From Chlamydomonas sphaeroides (lineage: Eukaryota; Chlorophyta; Chlorophyceae; Chlamydomonadales; Chlamydomonadaceae), in contig BDDC01002835.1 of assembly GCA_001662425.1 (NCBI GenBank), positions 1 to 10,181 on the forward strand: DNA of 10,181 nucleotides. Direction: 5' to 3'. How positions within the stretch are numbered: position 1 is the stretch's first letter; each line of letters opens with the position of its first letter. Below, piece after piece: positions 1-9,500 of this stretch. Under the pieces are notes generated by a model. The model was not told the origin of the DNA, searched no databases, and saw nothing but the letters and a program-made list of their open reading frames with translations. Both the position numbers and the translations under genes were made by a program.

Positions 1-73
1 TCCCCTTCCCCTTCCCCTTTCCCTTTCCCTTTCCCTTTCCCTTTCCCTTCCCCTTTCCCTTCCCCTTCCCCAC
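1..73. repeat. Pyrimidine tandem repeat (CCCTTT / CCCCTT mix)
   Basis: The first 73 bases are an almost pure C/T tract made of TCCCCT and TCCCTT hexamer-like units. It starts at the window edge, so its full length is unknown. The other strand is G-rich with runs of 3-4 G. It is a simple-sequence repeat upstream of the gene. It does not match the volvocine telomere repeat (TTTTAGGG/CCCTAAAA). Confidence 0.9.
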
Positions 74-331
74 TCCTCCGCCTCACGACGTGCTGGTGCT
101 GCGCAACATGGACACTTCCGCGGACCGTCGTTAACCGGTCGTCAAGACATCTCAACAAGTGCGCCTGTGGGTGATCCGCTGCTCAGTGTTGCCGAGGTGT
201 GCTGACGGACAGAAATGGCTCTGCGTTGTATTTGGGTACAGTACTCGCGCTGGAAATGTTGACACATGCTCTTGACGGAAAGTACGCCCAATACCGCACA
301 CCGCGTGCGGTCATACCTATTCATGAAGCGG

Positions 332-340
332 TATTATAAT
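332..340 (+). promoter_or_regulatory. TATA-like element
   Basis: TATTATAAT is an AT-only island in GC-rich DNA, 166 bp upstream of the proposed ATG. With the usual 25-30 bp spacing, transcription would start near 365, giving a 5' UTR of about 140 nt that contains both upstream ORFs. The transcription start site itself cannot be seen from the sequence. Confidence 0.4.
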
Positions 341-396
341 TCGACGTGGAAACCTCATACTTGGACTGCACTCCAGCTCCGGAGTCACGCCGCGCG

Positions 397-453
397 ATGG
401 TTCTCGCGCAACACGAACTTCAGGCCCTAGACGAGCGATGGGAGCTTCCATAG
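397..453 (+). promoter_or_regulatory. Upstream ORF 1 (18 codons)
   Basis: ATG at 397 reads 18 codons to TAG at 451-453. It would lie in the 5' leader if transcription starts near the TATA-like box. It overlaps the second upstream ORF in another frame. It may lower translation of the kinase, but the sequence alone cannot show this. Confidence 0.3.
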
Positions 454-473
454 TTGAACTTACTTCGCTGTGA
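438..473 (+). promoter_or_regulatory. Upstream ORF 2 (11 codons)
   Basis: ATG at 438 reads MGASIVELTSL and stops at TGA 471-473, 32 bases before the main ATG at 506. The short gap to the main start would make reinitiation inefficient if the leader is transcribed. Function is inferred from position only. Confidence 0.3.
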
Positions 474-505
474 GACGGCTGCGCTTGGTTGACGCGCCAC
501 TGACT

Positions 506-567
506 ATGAAACGAGTGGCACGAGCGCTCGCTGCAGCATGGCTCGCCTGCTTCCTACTATGCGCAAG
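506..567 (+). CDS. Exon 1: initiator Met and first half of signal peptide
   Basis: ATG at 506 is the only ATG in this frame after the upstream stop. It encodes MKRVARALAAAWLACFLLCA: two basic residues near the start, then a hydrophobic core. The exon ends with AG of a split codon at 567, followed by donor GTATGCGT at 568. Splicing to 1356 gives Ser21 and extends the core to LLCASLLWGAAAA with a small-residue cleavage site before GDG. Two separate exons making one coherent signal peptide is the main support for this start. Confidence 0.8.
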
Positions 568-3500
568 GTATGCGTCTCAAGCTATCGTGGGGCAGCGCGC
601 GACTCCGGACTGCGCACCCATGGCGCGGCCTCTCGCTCCCTGCTGTCGTCGTCGTCCACGCCCGCCGCGCGCCGCTCCGTCCGCACCGCCCCGGGGTGCC
701 TTAATCCCCCCCACGCACTGCCGGCCACGTGTACCCTGGCGAGCCCTCCTGGCGAGCCCTCCTGGCGAGCCCTCCTGGCGAGCCCTCCTGGCGAGCCCTC
801 CTGGCGAGCCCTCCTGGCGAGCTCCCCTGGCGAGCTCCCCTGGCGAGCTCCCCTGGAGAGCCCCCCTGGCGAGCTGCGTGCGCCGAAGCAGGTTACCGCC
901 CGGCACGGAGCCCGCACGCGGCGCAGCAAACGCCGCCTCACTCAGGACGACGCTGACGCTGCCCGTCGGACCGCCCCGCCGCCGCCGAGCCCGAGCTGCT
1001 CAGCGGCGGCAGCCGATTGCCGCAGCCTGCACCCGCTGGCGCGTCGGTGGGGGCTGCTGCGCAGCCGAGCCAGCGTCAGTGCCCGAGCTGGAGCCGGAGC
1101 CCAAGGCGCCGGCAGCGCCCGCAGCGCTAGCGGTGGCGCGGCCGGCCGCCGACCTCGCCACCGCTGCTGCTGTTCTCGCTCCGTTCTCGCCCCCGGCTGG
1201 CCTCGGCCGGCCTCTGCCGTCCCCCGTCGGCTGTTGCGCCAGGCCTTGAACACAATTGCCTCGCTGTTGTACCGATGCCTGTTCGCTGCAAAGACTCTCC
1301 CGAGATGATGCTGTGTCCGTGATGAAGCTCGCCTTCGCCTCTCCCCTGCCCGCAGCCTACTCTGGGGTGCTGCGGCGGCCGGTGATGGCGTCACCGTGAC
1401 GGTCCACACGGGCCAGGAGCTGGTGGCCGCCCTGCTCACACCCGCCATCACGGCGGCCGTGGTCTCATCGCGCTTCCTGGACTGCTCAGAGGCGGCCTGG
1501 GTGGGCGTGTCGGCCTCCGTGCTGCCGTACACCCTGCACCGCAACTTCACCATCGCTGGTGACACCGCGCTGCCCCAGCCACCGCTGCTGCACCTCACAG
1601 CGAGAAAGAAGGTCCGTCCAATACGTTATCATGATGCCGATTGAAACGTCACCACTCTCGTTCTCACCATTAGACGGCACGCATGGCTCTGGGCAGCAGC
1701 TGCAGGCCCTCCGGGGACCAGGTCCGGGGCCTGGGGACCGACCCAGGCTGCGTGCGCGCTGCAGGGCCGGCGGGGGAAGAGGGGGGATTGAGGCGGCCTC
1801 GTGGCTGCTGGGTGGGGGGCGGCCACGTGGCTGCTGGGTGGGGGGCGGCCACGTGGCTGCTGGGTGGGGGGCGGCCACGTGGCTGCTGGTATTCGCAAGG
1901 GCCCCACGCACGGCTGAGGCACACGTGTGGCCCTGGCCGCCAGTGCTGTACGTGGCGCTAGCAGCTGGTATGAGAGCATGCGTGTCTCCAAGGGGTGGCG
2001 GGTGGGTGGGGGACGGGGTGGGCGTGGGCTGGGGCCGGGGGATGTGGGGCCGGGGTGCGTGCAGCGGGCTGGTCCACGGCCAGGGGGTTGGGCATGGGTC
2101 GCGTCGTCCGAAGGATGGGGGCTTGCTGCAGGACTGGTGTGGCGCGTCGCTGCTGCTCCTGGACTCCACGAGAATCACGGTTGCCTGGCACATCCACATA
2201 GCTAGTGCCCATGGACTATGAACGTAATGCACCCTGCCCTGCCCTACCCTGGCTCGATCTGCACCAGTTTGGTGGCCTGGGCCTAGATCAGCCAGGCCGG
2301 GCCGTACGGCACGTACGGCACCCCCGCACTGCGGGACTGCGCTGCATCGCTACGGCCGCAGCCCAGTGGTCTCAGGGGGCCCGGGCGGGCGCGGGGGGCA
2401 ATGGGAGGGTCAGGCAGGGTGGCTGCTTCACACGCCCTGGCCGCTTGTGTGCGTTCTGCCGTAGGGGTTTTAGGGGACAGGGCGTGTAGGGGCGTCGGCC
2501 CTCCTGATCAAACCACGGCGAGTTAAGCTCGCTCTACCTATATTTCTATATCCATGGGGGTCACAGCATTGCCGTGCGCATCTAGCGCATCACCGTTGGG
2601 TGGCGGGGCGGGTTCGATGCCACGGTCCGGCAGCAGGTACGACCTGTGTCACGTGTACGGCAGGTGTGTTGTGTTACCACATCACCCATATATACTACGT
2701 GATATTCAGGACACATACAATGTGATGCACTTCATTGACGGTGCACTAACCATGCATGTGTGCCTCCCGTCTGGGGTGGGCCCTCAGGTTGTGCTGGCCG
2801 ACTACGTCAGCCTCACCATACGGGACCTGGTCCTGGACAAGTACCGCTCCGCGGACAGCGGCGCCCGGGTAGGGCCAGCGGTACTTTCTCACGGCACCAC
2901 TTCTAAGATGTACCTCGTTCATCTAGTACCCTCGTTTAGCTTGAACCCATGCTCGCAATTCCAACCACCCATCCACCCGCAGGTGCCAGGATTCGACATC
3001 CTGGCTCCTAGCCCCCCTGGTAAGGGCCGCTGCTGCTGCCGGATCACCCACTGGCTCATGCTCGTGTCAAGTATGTACTGCACACACACTCATGTGCACA
3101 GGCTGAAGGCACCGCTGGAGTGAAACATATATGGTACACGCATACATACATACACATACACACAATCTCTTACACACCCACATGTCGAGTTTGCTGGCAC
3201 TCACGCTAATGTACTTGATGTGCCCGCCATGAACGTCACAGTTATTCCTCCGAAAGCTCGTGCTTCGCTCCGCCTACGGCCTGCTGTGCACGCATCCGCC
3301 CCCTCGCTCCCAGGGACCCAGGGCGCCTTCGTGGTCATCGCCGGCGGCCGCTTGGGCTATACCGTCACTGGCAAGTGGCCACCAGGCCCCATCCGTGCGC
3401 GTCATGTCAGATCATGGCTAAGTTGCTGGCTATTGCTGCAACCAGCTGTAGCTACCTTTTCTTGCAGACTATCTAGCAGTTCCCTAGCTAGCTGACGATA

Positions 3501-6500
3501 GCGGCCTGCTAGCTGCATGCTGGCGAGGCTGCAGCGAGCGCGTCCGCCTCTGTTTGCTGTTCACCACGTGCATGCACGACCCAAACCCTATGAAACATCG
3601 CCGGTACTAACAGAAGCACTATGCATGCATGTGTTCCGCCTCCCTGCCCCCACGGCACCTCCACGCCTGTGTCCTGGTGTTTGTGTTGCCATGCAGACGT
3701 GTGCTACACACCAATGCTACAGGTGGGCACGACGACGGCACGACGACAGCATGCTTACTTGTCCACCCGCAATCTTGATACCCTCAACTACTGCTGTGTG
3801 TGCACTTCACATAATCTGAACGAGTATTAAGCCTAGTAGAAAGTACTTTACTTGAACAACATCGGCCTGTGTTCTGCAACGAGGGTCATTTGTGTATTGA
3901 GCTTGCGTGCTATCTCAGTCATCGACCCTGCCGGCCTGCGACGTTGCCCAATTTGCGGGCTGGCGAGCGAATGGCCTTCAGGCTCTCATGACAGCCCTGC
4001 TTGCATGCGTGCCGGCAGGTGATCAACAACGCAGCTATCAAGCGGCCGCCTGGGCTGGCAGGGTCGCAGAACTACACACTGGGTGTGGAGGAGCGGGTCT
4101 CCTGCGTCAACGACTCTTCCGTGTGGGTACATTACATGCGGGCTGACATGCGGGCGGCGGGTGTGCATATACATCTGTGTGATCTGTAAATGCAGTCGAG
4201 GTAGGGGCCATTGTATCGCAGGTTGACAGCCAGGCAAGGGAGCATGTTCGTAATTTCCAGTTGAATTCACGCAGCCGCAGATCCCTTCAGCCGGCTTTAA
4301 TTGCACGCCCGGGGGCAATGTGCACGCGCCATACCTCTGCATGGGGTTGACGCAAGACGCCCCAAACTAACTCAATAATCACCCAATCTCCTCCAGTCTG
4401 ACAAACCGCTGCTGGGCGTCCGCGGGCTGGATGGAGGACTACGCATACACGGGATACGACCCAGACCCATACACGGGTATGTACGGTACGCTTTAATGTA
4501 CATATGCCATGAGTGCCTGTTGGCATACAAACCAAGTTATGAGTGACTTACATAGCGGAATTGCGAACCTGCTCGCTGGGCTACTGCATGCCTACTTGTG
4601 CGCGTGCAAGGTAGTGGCTAGCCATTTCCATGCATGCATGTCGTACAAGCCGTACTCGCTGCCGTACATTGCTGCCGTACCCGACAGGCTCACCGGTGCC
4701 CAACGGCTATGTGATTCACTGCATGAAGCTGAGCATCGTGTGCCGAGCCATGATCCCCGAGTAAGCAGCACCATGAGCACACACTGAATTGATAGGGTAC
4801 ATTTTTACTAAGAGCACTGCTGATAGCTGTGGACGTGCTCCAATTAAAGCTTCACGCATTCCATGTGCCAACATACGTACTGTGACGACACGCGCCCTGT
4901 TCCTACAACCATAGCATCTCCATGTGTCCGCCAACCTGCCTGTCGCCGCTCATGCCACCCCTGCCTCGTGGCCCTCCACCGCAGGGACTGCCTCAAGTCA
5001 CTGTCGCCCATAGGTACGTCGTCGTGCAGCAACGGCAGAAGAGAGGAACAGCGAGCGTCTGCGCTACCCGAGCTAGCTGCCGTCGGCTGCTACGTGCAAT
5101 GCTCAACCTCTGCTTACAAGCAGGCGGGCCCGCAGTCATCCCCTTGCTCGCTCGCATGCGTCTGCGCCTGCGCGCAGCAAGCCGAGCGACACTGCTTGCT
5201 TTGCTTGTGTTTCGACTCCCCGTCATGCGTTCTAAGAGGCGGCACCCTCTTTCCTCCCCTCTCCCCGCCGGCCTCCAGGCTGCATGTTGGTTTCGATGCG
5301 CCTCACCGCCCTGCCGCCCCTCGTGGACTGGCTCAGCCCTCTGCCCGCTGCAGCGCCCTCGGCACAACCGCCGCCGTCGCCCGACCCCGGGCTGCCGGCG
5401 GCTGCCGCCACAGCTCCCAACAGCACCGCCGGCGGCGCGCAGCTGGGGCAGGTCGCCGGGAGCGGTGGCGCCGATGGCGGCCAGAGGACCACGGCCATAG
5501 CCGTGGGCTGCTCCGTCGGTGGTGAGCATAGCCACCGGGGGAGCGTGGCGAGGTTGCGGCAGTGCTGGGCATACGCAGCTGCCGCGATGCTGACACCAAA
5601 GGTCACATGAAGGGCGCTTTCGGGCTGGGGGGCTGCTGCTGCTGCTGCGGCCCCCCACCAGCGGAAGCCCCCGCCAAGCAACAATCAATACACGGTCTCG
5701 CGCCGCCGCAAGGCCAGCGGTCAAGCGCTGTGCGCGGCCAGGGTGATGCAGCACGTGATGGATGTGTGAAGGCGCGGCCAGTGCCCTTCCTGCCTGCCTC
5801 GCGCGTGGCTGTTTGTTGCGAATGCGCACATGTGGCATATGCGGCAGCGCTCGCAAGCAAGGAATGGCGCACGCACTGCCCCGCACAACTAACCCACCCC
5901 ACATCCTCTCATGCCTCCGCCCGCTGCCTCACCAGGTGCGGCGCTGCTGGTGCTGGTGGCTGCCGCGGGCTGGGCCCTGAACCGCCGCCGCCGCCGCCGC
6001 CAGCAGCAGCCGCCGGACGCAGCCGCGCATACACCGTCGCAGCCGCAGCAGCACATGAATGGCAGCAAAGCTGACAAACAGCAGAAATCGGTGTGCGGCG
6101 GCCAGGGCCCGAGGGACGCGGCGGGTGGGTTCAACGACAGCATCGAGGAGCGGCGGCATGCTGGCAGCGTGGCTTCGTCGTTTCTGCCGACGACGACGAC
6201 GACGACAGGGGTGGCAGAGTTGCTGGCGGCGGCGGCGGCAGCGGGGGGCGTGGCGGCGGCGGCGAGTGCGTCTGGGGTGTGCACGTCCCACCCGGTGTCG
6301 AGCTCCGCTGTCGACAGGGAGCACTCGGGTCGGACGACGGACGAAGCTCAGGTGAAGGTAAGGGTATGGAACGCAAGGCAGCGGCAAGCCGTGCAGAGAG
6401 ACCCTGGGACGGAGCGTTTAATCCTGGAGTAGTCCATTACTGAAAAGCAGTGAGGCACGCAGCGGTCGCAGGCCGCGGCGCCCTGCTGCCTTGCCTCCAG

Positions 6501-9500
6501 CGATCACCGCCGCTGCCGGACTACATACGCCGCATCGCTTGCACCGGCCAAGGTGTGCTGTTGGGACTGCCCCTTGGATGCTGTCCCATGCTTGCGCAGT
6601 GCGAGCTCCAGCCGGGTCCGGAGCCGCGCAGCAGCGCGGCAGCGACCGCGGCCAGCGGCACGCTGCCGGCCACGTCATCGCGCCGCTCCTGCCACTCCTC
6701 GGTAATAACGACCGCGGCATTGCAGCTGTGCAGCCCGAGTAGAGGTATGGCTGGTTGGCTGGCAACACACAGATACCATGTTCATTGAGCTGCATCTCAG
6801 CTCAGACTGCCTCAGACAACAGCCGGATCGAGCTACCAACGGGCAGTCCGCCGAATAAAGTGCCCCTTGCCGACCACTACCGCCCGTCCAACCCTCTGCT
6901 GTAGACACTGCAGCAGCGGGCGACAAGGGCGGCAGTGGGTGCGACGTGGTCACCAACACGACACCACTGCGGGACGACATGGTGATGTGGCCCAAACCGC
7001 TGGTACGTATGGCCTGTTTGTATGTACGGCATGCATAGTGCATGGTACGACATGTCTAATGTGTACGGCAGTGTGTATGTACGGCATGCAGCTCCTGCTA
7101 GACCTCATGTTATGTTGGCGCTGTTGCGCGCATGGCTGGCCAGGGCCCAACAAAACTAGAAATATTCGATGATACCTTGATCAGCATGCAGTAAAATGTC
7201 AAATGACATGGCTAGGTCATGACTCTACGGAGGTTGGCACGCCCGTGCATGCTGCCAGCCAGACGTCCGAATCCGTCCGCCATCCCAGCCACACGTCCTG
7301 ACCCGCACCCCGCTGCAGGAGGAGGGCGAGACACCCGATGTCGTGAAGCTGCTGCCCACCGTGCTGGGCAAGGTGAGCAGCTTGCGTACACACCATAACC
7401 TCCCTAACGCGTATAGGCATGGCAAGCAAGATGTGTCGTAACTTGAATTTGAGTCGGCAGCACATTGACTGCGCACTGACATGCGCGCACGCACCGACAT
7501 CTCACATATCGCACACACATGTCTTGACCTGCGTGCGCTGCATCTCAACACAACATTATACAACGGACAACAGCACGACCACAGCACGACACAACACAGG
7601 CATCAGATAGACCGCCTTTCTGTCAGCCGGCCTGCGCCCCTTACCTCACCCTGCAGGGAGGCTGCTCGGTTGTCCAAGAGGGCCTGTACAAGGGCCAGCG
7701 GGTGGCTGTCAAGCTCAACTTCACACAGTCGCTAGAGGGCGACAACGAGGGCTGGCAGATGGCGCAGAGGGAGCTGCTGCTGATCCAGGTGCGTGGGATC
7801 TTTGCAAATAGAAATAGAAATAGAGGTACAGCAGCCTTGATGACCCGCCTCGGTTAAAGGAGGTAGGGCGACAAGGCGACCAGAGCCCCCTACGCGCCCT
7901 GTCCCCTGCCCTCTTTGCATCAACATCAGCATCCGGTGTACCCTTCAATGTGCCTTCCACCCCAACATCCGCCGGCATACTGTACGTGCAGGAGCTCGAG
8001 GTGCTGGGCCGCTGCCGCCACGACAACATCGTGCGGGTGCTGGCGGCGGTGCGTGCGTGGGCAGCAGGAGGGCCGTGCTGAACGGATGCATGCAATGTTG
8101 ATTGATCGTAAACACACGCTTGAAACCCAAGCCCCAAGCCGGCTCTCCCGTCCGCCCCCGCAGTGCCTGGGCCCGGGGCGGCCGTTCCTGGTGCTGGAGC
8201 TGATGGACACCTCCCTGGAGCGGTTGCTGTACGGGGAGGCAGCAGCGCCAGGCGGCGGAGGAGGAGGAGGAGGAGGAGGAGGAGGAGGGCTGTCGGGCCG
8301 GCTGCTGCCAATGCGCCTGGTACGTGTGATGATTGCTTGCCGTGCTTGAGGCAGAGAGCGTGCTGCCACTGCAAGTGGAGTTCCGTCCACTTTTTGTGCA
8401 TGTACCGTTGTGTTTGCAAACATGGCGTTGCGATGCATATGCACATTCACACATGCACATACGCACACGCCACGTACGGCATGCCCCATCCGCAGGTGCT
8501 GCACATTGCGCTGGAGATCGCCAAGGGGCTCGAGTACATGCACCCCACCATCATCCACCGCGACCTCAAGGTATGCGTGCTTGCACACCACACAGCGAGC
8601 GATCACGAACATATCTCGCCACGTGCCTTGAATTGCTTGGCAAGCGGGACCGTACATTCCACACCTCACCCAACCACGCAACCCACCCACCCACCCGCCT
8701 CCTCGCTCCCCCGCATGCATCCCGCCGCGGCAGCCGGGGAATGTGCTGATCAACGACCCATGGGGCCCCAAGCCGGCGGTAAAGATATCGGTGAGGCCAC
8801 CGCAGGGTTGTCAATCCCGTACCGAGCTATGTTATTGTTATGATTAAGCTGCTAAATGAGATTTTGAAGCACCCCGTTCGCCTCAGCGGCAGAAGCAGCA
8901 CCTCAATGACGGCGCGGTCGCTGTGCCTGCCGTGCACCGTACACTGTTGTTATGCCTGCTGCACACTGACGCTCTGCCTGCCGTACACCCTGGACGCCAC
9001 ATGAATGACACATGCATGTGCGGCATACTCGCAAGTGCACGAACATGCGCACCTGCTAGCAATTGATCAACATTGCTCACTACCCAGCGCCCTCCCTGCA
9101 CCGCGCCCTGCCCTCCCCGCTGCACAGGACTTTGGGCTGTCGCGGCTGCGGGAGAGTGCGCTCGTCACCAAGCACCCCGAGGCCGGCACGGTGGGTGCAG
9201 GAGCCTAGCCAGGGTGCCAGGGGCAGGGACCAGGGACCAGGGGCCAGGGACCAGGGGCAGGGACCAGGGGCAGGGGGCCAGGGACCAGGGGCAGGGGGGC
9301 CAGGGGCCAGGGACTAGGGACCAGGGGCAGGGCGCCAGGGATCAGGGGCAGGGGGCTAGGGACCAGGGGCAGGGACCAGGGACTAGGGACCAGGGACCAA
9401 GGACTAGGGACTAGGGACCAGGGGCAGGGGGCCAGGGGCCAGGGACCAGGGGCAGGGGGCCAGGGACCAGGGGCAGGGACCAGGGGCAGGGGGCCAGGGA

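Larger units (their letters stand above)
74..505 (+). promoter_or_regulatory. Upstream/5' leader region of the kinase gene
   Basis: No convincing coding sequence lies here. The region is less GC-rich than the gene body. It contains a TATA-like element (332-340) and then two short overlapping upstream ORFs before the first exon ATG at 506. A minus-strand open frame at 142-324 has no recognisable features and I do not treat it as a gene. Calling this the promoter and 5' UTR is inference from position. Confidence 0.45.

Noticed and set aside
470..1308. Long overlapping plus-strand open frames (259 and 256 codons) over 470-1308 as a Pro/Ala-rich protein
   Set aside because: They run across the 13-bp repeat, which is open in all frames because 13 is not a multiple of 3. 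Only 506-567 makes a signal peptide, and it splices cleanly to 1356.
942..2232. Minus-strand open frames of 218 and 248 codons
   Set aside because: They overlap exon 2 and the 26-bp repeat in antisense, are Arg/Pro/Ala-rich without any motif, and look like GC-driven shadows.
2554..2787. Upstream extension of exon 3 (in-frame open sequence before 2788)
   Set aside because: It contains GTACGGCA and TATATA-like intronic sequence with no ectodomain-like pattern, and the CCCTCAG acceptor gives a smooth junction. Not fully excluded without cDNA.
3102..3120. Small exon after acceptor TGTGCACAG at about 3102
   Set aside because: In the phase left by exon 4 it meets TGA at once. Direct joining of exon 4 to 3314 is in frame.
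4863..5525. 220-codon continuous plus-strand frame across intron 10
   Set aside because: Only its DCLKSLSPI part fits the protein. After the strong GTACGT donor the sequence loses similarity to its neighbours and misses the transmembrane exon frame.
4993..5904. 303-codon minus-strand open frame, the longest in the window
   Set aside because: No recognisable motif, Arg/Ala/Gly-rich, and it lies opposite exons 10-11 and two introns whose plus-strand junctions are well supported.
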